Positions 43,549 through 52,666 are shown, counted from the stretch's first letter. The stretch: DNA of 64,000 bases from Cyanobacteria bacterium OH_CBrB_359 (GCA_023433065.1 JAEZET010000005.1:52759-116758), one strand, 5' to 3'. The notes: generated by a model not told the origin, from the letters alone. A program made the numbers and translations.

Positions 43549-44195
43549 GTGTTATTTGGAATTGATAAAACTAATGCGGTTATATTATTATTACAATTTT
43601 TTTGTATTTCTTTAATTATTTCTTTAAGAGTTGCCCCGGTGGTTGAAATATCATCTATAAGTAAAATATTTTTATTTTTTAAACCGTCAAAAGTAAAACA
43701 AAAAGCATCTTTTAAATTTTTTTCTCTTTGTTTTTTTGTTAAATCATATTGTGGTTTGGTATTTTTAATTCTTTTTAAAGAATTAAAGTCATATTCAAAA
43801 TTTGTCAACTCGCAAAAATCTCTGGCTATTAATTCCATATGATTATATTTTCTTTTTTTTAATCTTTCCTCAAATAGAGGAACGGCTATAACAACATAAG
43901 AATCATTTTTTAAAGACAGATTAATCCAATATTTGTACAATATTTTAGCTAAATAAAAAGATAATTCTTTTTGATTATGATACTTAATTCCTCTTATCAT
44001 TTTTTGTATCGTTTTTTCATAAAAAGAACAGGAATATATTTTAGTTTTGGATATGCAGTTAATTTCTTTATAAGGTAGATAATTTATTTTTTTAAGACAA
44101 CAAGAACAAATTTTAGAATTTTCTTTTGATGAACCGCAAATATAGCACTTTTTTTTATAAATCCAGTCAGGTAGTTTTTTCAAGAAATTTATCAT
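43545..44195 (-). CDS. comF: ComF-family phosphoribosyltransferase-like protein
   Basis: This 216-residue protein has an N-terminal zinc finger (CYICGSSKENSKICSCC) and a phosphoribosyltransferase fold with VIAVPLFEERLKKRKYNHME and VLLIDDISTTGATL, which binds PRPP. ComF proteins act in DNA uptake during natural transformation, or in recycling of DNA bases. No other competence gene is nearby. Confidence 0.9.
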   Translation of the reverse strand: MINFLKKLPDWIYKKKCYICGSSKENSKICSCCLKKINYLPYKEINCISKTKIYSCSFYEKTIQKMIRGIKYHNQKELSFYLAKILYKYWINLSLKNDSYVVIAVPLFEERLKKRKYNHMELIARDFCELTNFEYDFNSLKRIKNTKPQYDLTKKQREKNLKDAFCFTFDGLKNKNILLIDDISTTGATLKEIIKEIQKNCNNNITALVLSIPNNT

Positions 44196-44232
44196 AGAAT
44201 AATTATATTAAAAAAGAGAGAGAAATTTAAAG

Positions 44233-45600
44233 ATGAATTTAATTATAATGATTTTGTTAATAAGTTTATTAATTTTAGTCCATGAAGCAGGACATTTTAT
44301 AGCTGCCAAAATCTTTAATGTAAAGGTTGAAAAGTTCGGATTTGGTTTACCATTTGGCCCCACTTTATATTCAAAAAAAATTGGTGAAACCGAATTTTTA
44401 ATCCACTCTTTTTTATTGGGCGGCTATGTTTCTTTTCCTGATGATGAAGAAAGTTCAAAAATTCCTAAAAAATCAAAAAGAAGATTTCACAACAAACCCA
44501 TTTATCAAAGAGCAATTATTGTAATTGCAGGTGTTTTTTCAAATCTTCTTTTTGCAATGTTTTTAATTGCTATAGCAGGTTTAATTTGGGGTGATTTGCC
44601 TTCTAATAAATATGAGACTTCAGTGGCAAGAATTTTACCGACAGCTGTGGAGTCTACAAAAAATTCAGGCTTAAAGGCGGGAGATATAATCTATTCTGTT
44701 AACGGTTCACAATTTGATATTCCTGTTGTTCTTAATAAATATCTTATGCAAAGCAAAGCTTTTGACGGGTTTGTTGCTCCTGATTTAATCAATAAAAAAA
44801 ATGAAGAGCTAAAAAAACTAAATCCTCAAATTAATGAAAAAAAATTGATTAAACCCGGTACTATAGTAAAATTAGCACCTTTTCAAAACGAAAACCCTGT
44901 AAAGCTTACGAATGATGAAATAGTTGGTTTTGAGCAATATAAATCAGAGGAAATACCCCTTAATGACTTACAAAAAGAAATCAGGGACAAAGTATATAGC
45001 AATAAAACTTTTAAAGTAACAAAACCCGCAACGTTAAATGATATTGCAATAGCAACATCAGATACTAAAAAACCGGTTAAATTAGTAGTCTTAAGAGATA
45101 ATAATTTATTTGCATTAAACAATATTTATCCTGATGCTGCGGGTATGATAGGGATTGAAAAAAAAGTTAATGAAATCACCATTCCAACCAAAAACCTGAA
45201 AGATTTAACAGTTAATACAATAAAATATACAAATTACAACATAGTTCTTATGACCTATGGTTTAGGTAAAATATTAACAGGAAAAATTCCTCTGCAAGAA
45301 ATGCATGGGATTGTTGCTATTACAAAAATAGGATCTGATGTTATAGAACATCATGGCTTATATAAAGGAATTCTTTTGACGGCAATAATAAGCTTAAACC
45401 TTGCCATAGTTAACCTTTTACCGATTCCCGCCTTAGATGGAGGTCATTTACTGTTTCTGATTATTGAAAAAGTAAGAGGAAAGGCCCTTAACGAAAAAAT
45501 AACAGAAACAATTGGTAATTTTTTCTTTTATCTCCTGGTTCTTCTTATGTTTTTAATAGTCTTTAATGATATATTTTCTCTTGTTACAAAGCAGATATAA
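44233..45600 (+). CDS. rseP: Site-2 membrane metalloprotease RseP
   Basis: This 455-residue intramembrane protease has LLILVHEAGHFIAAKIFNVK, where HEAGH holds the zinc and catalytic Glu, and the second zinc region NLLPIPALDGGHLLFLI near the end. The middle holds a PDZ-like segment (GLKAGDIIYSVNG) and a long insertion of about 120 residues. Four transmembrane segments are expected. Such proteases cut anti-sigma factors or remnant signal peptides. No sigma or anti-sigma gene is adjacent. Confidence 0.93.
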   Translation: MNLIIMILLISLLILVHEAGHFIAAKIFNVKVEKFGFGLPFGPTLYSKKIGETEFLIHSFLLGGYVSFPDDEESSKIPKKSKRRFHNKPIYQRAIIVIAGVFSNLLFAMFLIAIAGLIWGDLPSNKYETSVARILPTAVESTKNSGLKAGDIIYSVNGSQFDIPVVLNKYLMQSKAFDGFVAPDLINKKNEELKKLNPQINEKKLIKPGTIVKLAPFQNENPVKLTNDEIVGFEQYKSEEIPLNDLQKEIRDKVYSNKTFKVTKPATLNDIAIATSDTKKPVKLVVLRDNNLFALNNIYPDAAGMIGIEKKVNEITIPTKNLKDLTVNTIKYTNYNIVLMTYGLGKILTGKIPLQEMHGIVAITKIGSDVIEHHGLYKGILLTAIISLNLAIVNLLPIPALDGGHLLFLIIEKVRGKALNEKITETIGNFFFYLLVLLMFLIVFNDIFSLVTKQI

Positions 45601-45670
45601 AAAATTTAACGCTAACAAAAAAAATAAAATTTGGATTTTAAAATATCTTAGATAGGACATTGAGGAAAAA

Positions 45671-46282
45671 ATGAGAGTTTCAATAATACAAAATACAAAT
45701 AAATCTTCAATAGTTAACAAAAATAATTATGATTATAAGCCCGTTTTGGGCAACTATAATTTACTTTTATTAAATTCTCAAAAGCAAGATTCTTTCATTC
45801 CTTCTTTTAAAGGGAATTATATATCCGGCAAGGAAAAACTAAAACTTGAGAAACAAATTGAAACAGTAAAAGCACAAGTTGTTAAAATTATTGAATCTCA
45901 TAATGACAATGCGCCATATATATCAATAGAAGAAGAAATTGATGAAAAAACTCATGGCAAAACAATCAAGAAAAAATATAAAGACGGAGTTGAAAAAACC
46001 ACGTATGAAACGGAAGGCTTTATAAAAGCATCATATGTTTTTACCAAAAAAAATATAAAAACCAGAATAATTCATCATGAAGGAGACAATCTTATTGTCC
46101 AAATAAGACATCTTGATGTGTCTGACGCAAACAATAATACAAATAAGCCGCTACAACAAGATTATTATATTTATTTAAATCCAAAAGGTAATGATATTGA
46201 GTCTTTAAATGAATTTTTCATTGGTAAGGGTTCAAGAAATATTAAATTTAATTCAAGCGGCAAAGTTGTAAAGGTATTTTAA
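45671..46282 (+). CDS. Hypothetical protein with N-terminal PSFKG motif
   Basis: This 203-residue protein has a low-complexity Asn-rich start, then SFIPSFKGNYISGKEKL near residue 45, and a beta-rich charged remainder (GFIKASYVFTKKNIKTRIIH, YYIYLNPKGNDIESLNEFF). No known domain is recognised. GAGGA lies before the ATG. A short 'SFKG/SFTG' element after a variable start is frequent in small proteins of Gastranaerophilales genomes as I remember them. The next gene has a related element. Function unknown. Confidence 0.65.
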   Translation: MRVSIIQNTNKSSIVNKNNYDYKPVLGNYNLLLLNSQKQDSFIPSFKGNYISGKEKLKLEKQIETVKAQVVKIIESHNDNAPYISIEEEIDEKTHGKTIKKKYKDGVEKTTYETEGFIKASYVFTKKNIKTRIIHHEGDNLIVQIRHLDVSDANNNTNKPLQQDYYIYLNPKGNDIESLNEFFIGKGSRNIKFNSSGKVVKVF

Positions 46283-46371
46283 TAGCTTTGCTAAGCTTAA
46301 AAAGGCATTATATAATACAATCAATTATTTCGAGTTTATTATAAACAAGCATCCAAATGAAGGAGAGTAAA

Positions 46372-47361
46372 ATGAAGATATCTGCAATTAATCAATCAAC
46401 CTATGGCAACAATTCCCAAGTTTCTTTTACCGCACAAAAAACAATTAGTCCAAATGAAAAAAGACCTCAAATTGACAAAAAAACTATAAAAATAGCCGGT
46501 CTTGCTTTGGGGGCTATAACTGCTGCAGGAATTGCAATTTATTCAGGGAAAAAAGTTAAATTTATGCAATCAATCCCTGAAATATTAGATGAATTTGCTG
46601 TTTCTCAAAAAGAAGCAAACAAGAAAGTCAAAATGATGCAAAAAGTACTAAAACAGATTACCCAAAAATATGAAGATCTTTCTCAGGCAATTGAGTTCAA
46701 ATGTCCTGATTTTAAAGGGAAACCGGTTAAGGGATATAGATTCCAGGATGGTACCGAAAAATTAATTGATGCTTTTTCTACTCATATAAGGGTGGCAAAA
46801 ACCGAAACCGGCGAACATATGTCTATTCTTCTTTCAGATACTCAAGAAATGATAAATAGATTTTTCCCTCAAGATAATACTATAGTCAGACAAAGTTATA
46901 AACATATATTTCATCCGGAAAATAATTTTTCAATATTTGGTGAAACCCTTCAGGACGGAACTTCCCGTTCAGTTTATCTAACACCAAAAGGAAAGGTTAA
47001 AGCGGTTAAGCGTGATTTGGGAGAAAAAGGAAGATATATAATCCACAGATACAAAAATGACATTTTCCAAGTTGAAAAGGCAAAGTCGGTTGTTACACAT
47101 AACCCTAGAGCAAAGAAAACAGAATGTAAAGAGTTCCAATCATTTGCTGAAGGCATACAAGTGGCAATTTTTTCGGATAAGTCACAAATTAAAATTACAC
47201 CTAAAAATATTCAGCAAATAAGCCCCGAAGGCAAAGTATTAAAAACATTAAAACAAACAGGAAAAGATACACAAACAGTGTTGGCCAAATTTAATCTTCA
47301 ACCAATCCCTGTCTTGGAAGAAATTGATGATAAACCATTGCATGTTATTGCTGCTTTATAA
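46372..47361 (+). CDS. Hypothetical membrane-anchored protein with N-terminal VSFTA motif
   Basis: This 329-residue protein starts MKISAINQSTYGNNSQVSFT, then has one hydrophobic segment (IAGLALGAITAAGIAIYSG, about 42-60) and a coiled-coil-like stretch (FAVSQKEANKKVKMMQKVL). A long, beta-rich domain follows (YLTPKGKVKAVKRDLGEKGR). AAGGAG precedes ATG 46372; the frame opens earlier at 46357. The layout suggests a single-pass membrane or surface protein. It follows a gene with a related N-terminal motif by 90 bp. Family unknown. Confidence 0.65.
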   Translation: MKISAINQSTYGNNSQVSFTAQKTISPNEKRPQIDKKTIKIAGLALGAITAAGIAIYSGKKVKFMQSIPEILDEFAVSQKEANKKVKMMQKVLKQITQKYEDLSQAIEFKCPDFKGKPVKGYRFQDGTEKLIDAFSTHIRVAKTETGEHMSILLSDTQEMINRFFPQDNTIVRQSYKHIFHPENNFSIFGETLQDGTSRSVYLTPKGKVKAVKRDLGEKGRYIIHRYKNDIFQVEKAKSVVTHNPRAKKTECKEFQSFAEGIQVAIFSDKSQIKITPKNIQQISPEGKVLKTLKQTGKDTQTVLAKFNLQPIPVLEEIDDKPLHVIAAL

Positions 47362-47387
47362 TGTTCAAAGCGGGCTTTTAATTTATA

Positions 47388-47603
47388 TCAAAACCAGTTA
47401 TTAAACAGACTAAAAAAGAAATTCAATCGTTTTTTACGTTGGGTTTCTTTTTTTAATTTTAATGTGGCAGCACTTAAGATATTAATTAACTGCTTATTAT
47501 TTAATCCGAAATGGATTTTGAGTTCATTAATATAATTAGATATATATTTTTCGACTTTTTTAACGTTATCTAAAGTGTTATTTGCCAGAAGTGTATTTTT
47601 CAT
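47388..47603 (-). CDS. Hypothetical 71-residue helical protein
   Basis: This small Lys-rich protein starts MKNTLLANNTLDNVKKVEKY and has an aromatic end (NFFFSLFNNWF). AAGAGGT lies before the ATG, which supports translation. It could be amphipathic. No family is recognised. It stands alone in its strand between two lineage-specific genes and an SDR operon. Confidence 0.5.
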   Translation of the reverse strand: MKNTLLANNTLDNVKKVEKYISNYINELKIHFGLNNKQLINILSAATLKLKKETQRKKRLNFFFSLFNNWF

Positions 47604-47769
47604 AAACTTAACCTCTTGATATTTAGAATTAACTAAATATAATTAACTATCTTAATTCTTAGAAAATTTATAAAATCATATACTTTCCCATTAAGTCCAT
47701 AATATAAAGAATAAAACCTTTTTTAAAAAAAAACATTGCTAGAAAGTTGAATAAATTATATCTTTAAGG

Positions 47770-48507
47770 TTAACCGACAGAAAGACCCGCACAGAGATTT
47801 ATAGATTGTCCGGTAATCCCCTTTGCTTCTTCAGAAATAAGATATTGGCACAAATTAGCTATTTCAGAAGGATGAATAAATCTTTTTTGAGGGATTGTTT
47901 CGATAATTTCATCATGAGAAAAATTTTCATTGAGACAATCGTTTTTAATTAAATCCGTATCAACCCAGCCCGGGTTTATTGTATTAACAGTTATATTAAA
48001 CTCCGCAAGTTCCAGTGCAAGGGCTTTGGAAAAACCGATTAATGAAGCTTTGGTCATTGAATATAAAGAGGCATAAGCTTCTCCCGTCACCCCGGAAATT
48101 GAACCGATGTTAATAATTCTGCCCCAGCGGTTTTCTTTCATTTGGGGAACAACTTTTTGAGTTAATAAAAAGGGTACAAGGGTATTTAACTCTATTAAAT
48201 TTTTAGCATCTTTTTGCGCTGTTTGTTCAATTTTGTTATAGATATATTGCCCGGCATTATTGATTAATACGTCAATATTTCCTAAGGTGTTAAGTGTTTT
48301 TTCAAACAAAATATCAATTGCATTATCAGTTGTTAAGTCTATAGCACAAAAACCTTTTGCATGGACTTCTTTCGCTGTTGTTTCGAGTTTTTTTATATCT
48401 CGTCCTGTTACAAAAACATTAAAATTAAAAGCAGATAAAATTTCAGCAATATTTTTTCCGATGCCCTGAGAAGAGCCTGTTATTAATATATTTTTATTCT
48501 TTTTCAT
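47770..48507 (-). CDS. Short-chain dehydrogenase/reductase (FabG-like)
   Basis: This 245-residue SDR has TGSSQGIGKNIAE, NNAGQYIYN, IINIGSISGV with the catalytic Ser, YSMTKASLIGFSKALA, and NTINPGWVDTDL. It resembles 3-oxoacyl-ACP reductase but is not adjacent to fatty acid genes. Arg/Lys after the second strand (VTGRDIKK) favours NADPH. It overlaps the upstream 110-residue protein gene by 14 bp, so the two are coupled. Confidence 0.87.
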   Translation of the reverse strand: MKKNKNILITGSSQGIGKNIAEILSAFNFNVFVTGRDIKKLETTAKEVHAKGFCAIDLTTDNAIDILFEKTLNTLGNIDVLINNAGQYIYNKIEQTAQKDAKNLIELNTLVPFLLTQKVVPQMKENRWGRIINIGSISGVTGEAYASLYSMTKASLIGFSKALALELAEFNITVNTINPGWVDTDLIKNDCLNENFSHDEIIETIPQKRFIHPSEIANLCQYLISEEAKGITGQSINLCAGLSVG

Positions 48508-48826
48508 AATATACGTCTGTTACCAATTGAAAAAAAGATTCTTTAAAGGTTTCTATGATTTTTTCTTTTTCTTCGGGAGCAAGACTTTTTAATATTTCAA
48601 CACAAGTATGGAGATTATAATTTTTATCATACCAACGACCGTATTTAGGAGGTTGATTTTTATTTAAAAAATCAATAGAAGAATCTTTATTTAAAAAAGG
48701 AGAGTCCATGAGGATTTGTATAAAGTCTTGTGCCAAAAGATTTACAGTCTCCGCATCCAAACATTCCAGCAAGGACATAAATTCACTTAAAACAGGATCT
48801 TTATCATACCATCTTAAAAACTTCAT
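48494..48826 (-). CDS. Hypothetical protein with duplicated RWYDK unit
   Basis: This 110-residue protein consists of two similar halves. FLRWYDKDPVLSEFMSLLEC (residues 3-22) and YGRWYDKNYNLHTCVEILKS (62-81) each lead into an acidic helical stretch. It is an internal duplication of about 45 residues. No known domain is recognised. It is translated just ahead of, and overlapping, an SDR gene, so it may partner that enzyme or act as a small adaptor. Confidence 0.6.
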   Translation of the reverse strand: MKFLRWYDKDPVLSEFMSLLECLDAETVNLLAQDFIQILMDSPFLNKDSSIDFLNKNQPPKYGRWYDKNYNLHTCVEILKSLAPEEKEKIIETFKESFFQLVTDVYYEKE

Positions 48827-48888
48827 AATAAAGTTATAATATCACATTTTTTAATGTTAATAAATCATTTGTATTTGCAGAAAGATGC

Positions 48889-49227
48889 TTATCCGGGCGG
48901 CCAAAGCATAGGTCTTTTACCCAATAAATGAATATGGAGGTGAGAAACTGTCTGTCCTGCTTCTTTTCCTGTATTAATAACAATTCTGAAATCTGTAATT
49001 TTTTCTTTTTTTGCTATTTTTTTTGCTGCACTTAATAATTCACCCAAAAGAGTTGTATCTTCTATTTTGTTTAAAGAGTCATAATGTTTTTTGGGAACGA
49101 TTAAAACATGTAATGGGGCCTGAGGATTAAGGTCATAAAAAGCAGCTATGGCGTCTGTTTCATATACAAGTTCGGTAGGGAGTTCTTTATTAGCCAATTT
49201 ACAAAAAATACAATCTTTTTTAGTCAT
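48889..49227 (-). CDS. hinT: HIT-family nucleotide hydrolase (HinT-like)
   Basis: This 112-residue protein has DCIFCKLANKELPTE, HVLIVPKKHYDSL and the triad VSHLHIHLLGKRPM. HinT enzymes hydrolyse adenosine phosphoramidates, including acyl-AMP from faulty tRNA charging. The length is normal and all active-site His residues are present. Confidence 0.95.
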   Translation of the reverse strand: MTKKDCIFCKLANKELPTELVYETDAIAAFYDLNPQAPLHVLIVPKKHYDSLNKIEDTTLLGELLSAAKKIAKKEKITDFRIVINTGKEAGQTVSHLHIHLLGKRPMLWPPG

Positions 49228-49369
49228 TTTGCTCTCTCCTTTTTTTTAATCATATAATATTTTTCTAAGTTTACAAAAAATGCTACAAAATGTTATAATT
49301 AATGAGCCAAATGAAATTAGCATAATTTAGCCGACTTGTTCCTTACATTAAAAATGAAAGGAATAAATT

Positions 49370-50032
49370 ATGGCAAAAACAACAAAAGTCGAATACCCGA
49401 AGACTACATCAAGCTCTTTTAGTATAAATGGGGCACCTCTGGTTCAAACATCAATAAAGGGCAATAATATTTCTTCGAATTACAATTTTTCTCAGGAACA
49501 ACAAGAGCTCAATAGTTATGTTCAAAACTCTCTTTTGACCAATCTTTCCAATATTAACACTTTTTTACCCGAAACAATACAAAATTTGAATTCTCAGGTA
49601 GAAGCATATAAAAATAGCGGAATAGAAACTATAAATGAAACTTACATTCCTATGATAAAAGATCTGCAAAATGATATTGCAAGTCGATTTGGAAATCTTG
49701 ATAATTCAATATTTTTAGATAATTTAAACGGTTTGGAAAACTCAAGGTCAAAATCAATAAACGCTTTAGCTCAGGACGTTGAAGCCAAGCGAAACGATTT
49801 GGTTAATGAGGAACTGGTTAATCAATATAATTATTTAAACTTTTTGATTGACTATCAAGACCAGACGTTCCAAAACATTCTTAAAGCAATAGACTTGAAC
49901 GCCTCTAATTTGTCTGTGAATAATGATTATCTTAGTAAAAGATATGACAATTCATTTAAGTCGAGCGGGGACTATTCGGCACTGAAAGATGTTCTTGCGA
50001 CTTTAGCAACAACAGCCACAATGGGCGCTTAA
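49370..50032 (+). CDS. Hypothetical coiled-coil protein
   Basis: This 220-residue protein has a Ser/Thr-rich start (MAKTTKVEYPKTTSSSFSIN) followed by mainly helical, Asn- and Gln-rich sequence (LQNDIASRFGNLDNSIFLDN). It ends in Ala and Thr. No signal peptide or known domain is seen. AAAGGA precedes the ATG. Its composition recalls structural or tail-fibre-type proteins, but no phage gene is nearby. Function unknown. Confidence 0.6.
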   Translation: MAKTTKVEYPKTTSSSFSINGAPLVQTSIKGNNISSNYNFSQEQQELNSYVQNSLLTNLSNINTFLPETIQNLNSQVEAYKNSGIETINETYIPMIKDLQNDIASRFGNLDNSIFLDNLNGLENSRSKSINALAQDVEAKRNDLVNEELVNQYNYLNFLIDYQDQTFQNILKAIDLNASNLSVNNDYLSKRYDNSFKSSGDYSALKDVLATLATTATMGA

Positions 50033-50042
50033 TTATTGAACT

Positions 50043-50080
50043 GAAAGGGGGGGAGAGTATTTATTTCCCTCTTTTCCACT
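50043..50080 (+). terminator. Possible terminator before mnmE
   Basis: A G-rich strand (AAAGGGGGGGAG) and a later CCCTCTTTTCC can pair with several wobbles, followed by T-rich DNA. It lies just after the stop of the 220-residue protein gene. The pairing is imperfect, so this call is weak. Confidence 0.35.
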
Positions 50081-50144
50081 CTTTTACTTACTTGAGAATT
50101 ATAAGTTTTAATTATATTATGGGTTTAAGCTGTAAGGAGCTATA

Positions 50145-51482
50145 ATGTCATTAAATTATGAATCAGACACAATAAGCGCAATAGCAACGCCTCTTGGTTG
50201 CGGAGGGGTAGGCATTATCCGTCTTTCCGGGAATAAAGCTTTTGATATCGTTAACAAAATGTTTTCATCCAGAGTTGAAGAACATAACAAAATCACGCAT
50301 GGCTGGATTTTAGACAATAATGAATATATTGATGAAGTTTTTATTTTATCTTTTAAAATGCCCAAAAGTTTTACCGGAGAAGATGTTATTGAAATTCAAT
50401 GTCATGGCGGAGTTAATATAGTTAAAAAAATATTAGAACTTACAATTAAAAATGGTGCAAGATTAGCGCAAAAAGGGGAATTTACCAAAAGAGCCTTCTT
50501 AAATAGAAAAATGGATTTGTCCCAAGCGGAAGCGGTTTTAGATATAATTAATGCAAAAACAGTTAATTTTGCAATTAAAAGCGCACAGAATTTATCAGGA
50601 AAATTATCGCAAAAAATTCAGCAAATAAGAAAAGATATATTTGAATTATTATCTGTTATTGTTGCGGCTATTGATTTTCCTGAGGATGTAAAAGAACCCG
50701 AATATGAATTTTTGATAGAACAAATATCAAATACTATTGAAGTAATAAAAAAAATATTACTTTTTTCAAATTCATCAAATATACAAAGGCAAGGGATTAA
50801 AATTGCAATTGCAGGAAGACCAAATGTCGGTAAGTCTTCTTTATTCAACATTTTATTAAACCTGGAGAGGGCAATAGTTACAGAAATTGCCGGGACAACA
50901 AGAGATATAATTCAAGAGAATATTGATATAGAAGGAATTTGTGCTACTTTAATTGATACTGCCGGAATCAGAAATTCTGAAAATATCGATAAAGTTGAAA
51001 AAATTGGCATAGATTATACTAAAAATTGTATTCAGGATTCTGACATCGTTCTCTTTTTGTTTGATGCACAAAAAGGCTTAATAAAAGAAGATAATGATAT
51101 TTTTGAGCTGGTTAGCCAAAAACCGTATATTAAAATCGCCTCTAAAATTGATTTAACAAATAAAAAATATAATGATGCAATTGGAGTTTCTTCCAAGACC
51201 GGGGAAAATATTGAGGTTTTAAAGCAAGAAATTGAAAAATTAACAGTAAAAACAAATTCTGATGAAACGGAATTCATAACAAACCAAAGGCAACAAGAAT
51301 CTTTATCGAAAGCCAAAGCCTCTCTCGAAAAAGCGTTAGAAGCCGCTCAAAATAACCAGATTCAGGATTTAATCTCGATTGACATCAAAACAGCCCTTAT
51401 GCATATAAGTGAAATTAACGGCGAAGTCATCACTGATGATATTTTAAATAATATTTTTGAGAATTTTTGTATCGGAAAATAA
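50145..51482 (+). CDS. mnmE: tRNA modification GTPase MnmE
   Basis: This 445-residue GTPase works with MnmG to add aminomethyl-type groups to wobble uridine 34. It has TPLGCGGVGIIRLSG, CHGGVNIVKKILEL, GRPNVGKSSLFN, AGTTRDIIQENI, DTAGIR, and the C-terminal CIGK with the conserved Cys. AAGGAG lies before the start. It is followed by a DciA-like gene and rqcP, possibly as one transcript. Confidence 0.97.
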   Translation: MSLNYESDTISAIATPLGCGGVGIIRLSGNKAFDIVNKMFSSRVEEHNKITHGWILDNNEYIDEVFILSFKMPKSFTGEDVIEIQCHGGVNIVKKILELTIKNGARLAQKGEFTKRAFLNRKMDLSQAEAVLDIINAKTVNFAIKSAQNLSGKLSQKIQQIRKDIFELLSVIVAAIDFPEDVKEPEYEFLIEQISNTIEVIKKILLFSNSSNIQRQGIKIAIAGRPNVGKSSLFNILLNLERAIVTEIAGTTRDIIQENIDIEGICATLIDTAGIRNSENIDKVEKIGIDYTKNCIQDSDIVLFLFDAQKGLIKEDNDIFELVSQKPYIKIASKIDLTNKKYNDAIGVSSKTGENIEVLKQEIEKLTVKTNSDETEFITNQRQQESLSKAKASLEKALEAAQNNQIQDLISIDIKTALMHISEINGEVITDDILNNIFENFCIGK

Positions 51483-51525
51483 TTTTTATACTGATAAATT
51501 GAGCTAAATATTTTATAATTAAAAA

Positions 51526-51855
51526 ATGAAAAAAGTTAAGTATTCTGATTTTGAATCTATCCAGGAAATTATTGGCCAAATCGATTTAAAATATGACCAA
51601 TCAATTGAAAATAATAAATCTTTATTATTTGAAGAATGGCAGAATATTATTGGCGAAAAAATATCCTCACTTTCAAAACCGGTTGAGCTCTCTGATAAAA
51701 ATTTATTAAAAATTTCTTGCGCAAATTCCTTTGTCGCTAATGAGCTTTTTATGCAAAAACAAAATTTAATTATTATTATTAATGAGAAAGCAAAAGAATA
51801 CAATTTAAAGGTGAGAGATTTAATTTTTGATTATAAAAACTGGAAACAAAATTAA
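51526..51855 (+). CDS. DciA-like (DUF721) protein
   Basis: This 109-residue protein has the DUF721 core: LLFEEWQNIIGEKISSLSKP, LLKISCANSFVANELFMQKQ and INEKAKEYNLKVRDLIF. In bacteria without phage-derived DnaC, DciA assists loading of the replicative helicase. Its stop touches the start of the S4 gene. No Shine-Dalgarno sequence is obvious. The family is visible; the helicase role is known for the family. Confidence 0.85.
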   Translation: MKKVKYSDFESIQEIIGQIDLKYDQSIENNKSLLFEEWQNIIGEKISSLSKPVELSDKNLLKISCANSFVANELFMQKQNLIIIINEKAKEYNLKVRDLIFDYKNWKQN

Positions 51856-52106
51856 TGAGATTGGACAAGTTTTTAAAAGTATCAAGATTAATAAAACGGA
51901 GAACCGTTGCGAATGAAGTATCGGAACAAGGTAAAATTTATGTCAATGATAATGTTGCCAAACCTTCAAAACAGTTAAAAGAAGGTGATGTTCTAAAAAT
52001 AATGCAAGCAAATAAAATTATACAAGTTAAAATAATAAAAATTCCTACAGGGAACGTCTCTATTCAAGAAGCCAGCACTTTATATGAAGAAATAATTGAA
52101 AAGTAA
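51855..52106 (+). CDS. rqcP: S4-domain ribosome quality-control protein RqcP-like
   Basis: This 83-residue S4-domain protein reads MRLDKFLKVSRLIKRRTVAN, YVNDNVAKPSKQLKEGDVLK. It matches RqcP (YabO/Hsp15 type), which binds stalled 50S-peptidyl-tRNA and aids C-terminal tailing with RqcH. Hsp15-like function is an alternative. It overlaps the preceding gene by one base. Confidence 0.85.
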   Translation: MRLDKFLKVSRLIKRRTVANEVSEQGKIYVNDNVAKPSKQLKEGDVLKIMQANKIIQVKIIKIPTGNVSIQEASTLYEEIIEK

Positions 52107-52108
52107 AA

Positions 52109-52215
52109 ACTCTACACAGATACGATTTTGTTGCCTGCGGTTCTCGCAGGTGGGTGAGCGCCTTTACCTATCCGTTTCCTGCTACAAGGCAGGTATACTT
52201 CAAAGTAATTAGAGT
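52109..52215. ncRNA. Possible structured RNA in a convergent gap
   Basis: This gene-free stretch is richer in G and C than its surroundings. It can fold: ACTCTA (52109-52114) closes with TAGAGT (52210-52215). Inside are CCTGCG-GTTCT-CGCAGG (52134-52150) and CCTGC-TACAAG-GCAGG (52178-52193), and their stems could also swap partners. No riboswitch, SRP, tmRNA or RNase P signature is recognised. The strand is not certain because both flanking genes point inward. A 6S-like or lineage-specific RNA is possible. Confidence 0.35.
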
Positions 52216-52315
52216 CAACTCTCCCGAATAAAAATAATGTAGGAACAAAATAGATACCCGCATAGAGCTATTATTATTATTACATATTTTTTTAAAAAAT
52301 CTAGCATCTATAAGA

Positions 52316-52666
52316 CTAATATTGGAAATATCTGTCAAAGTCCACATCATCAAAGCTGCACAAAAGTCTATATACTTCATCATCTTCATCCATTCTTTGA
52401 AAATTATATTCATCAAACTTCCAAAGTTTTGGATTGATTCCGTATACTCTTACAATTTCTTTATCTAAAAGTATTTTTAATTTCTTTTTTACAATTTCAA
52501 CAGAAATATCAAGAAGTTTAGAAAGTTCTACAGCTGATACTCCCTTTTTATGAGTGCATTTCTCAGGTGTCATAAACATCAGCTCAAGACCTACTTTTTT
52601 TAGGTTTTTATCTTCTTCAATTTCTGTTTCAAAAATGTACATATTATAATCATAGCCTTTAAACAT
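52316..52666 (-). CDS. Small winged-helix regulator of the hydrogenase operon
   Basis: This protein of about 116 residues has a helix-turn-helix-like centre (KKGVSAVELSKLLDISVEIV, KKKLKILLDKEIVRVYG), as in MarR/ArsR-type winged helices. The rest is acidic (RMDEDDEVYRLLCSFDDVDF). ATG 52666 is used; a TTG lies one codon earlier. It is the last gene of the hydrogenase operon, 32 bp after the hydrogenase, and may regulate it. The fold is inferred from pattern only. Confidence 0.55.
   Translation of the reverse strand: MFKGYDYNMYIFETEIEEDKNLKKVGLELMFMTPEKCTHKKGVSAVELSKLLDISVEIVKKKLKILLDKEIVRVYGINPKLWKFDEYNFQRMDEDDEVYRLLCSFDDVDFDRYFQY

Noticed and set aside
52107..52315. Known riboswitch, SRP RNA, tmRNA or RNase P RNA
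   Set aside because: None of the conserved cores of these RNAs could be matched, so only a generic structured-RNA call is made.
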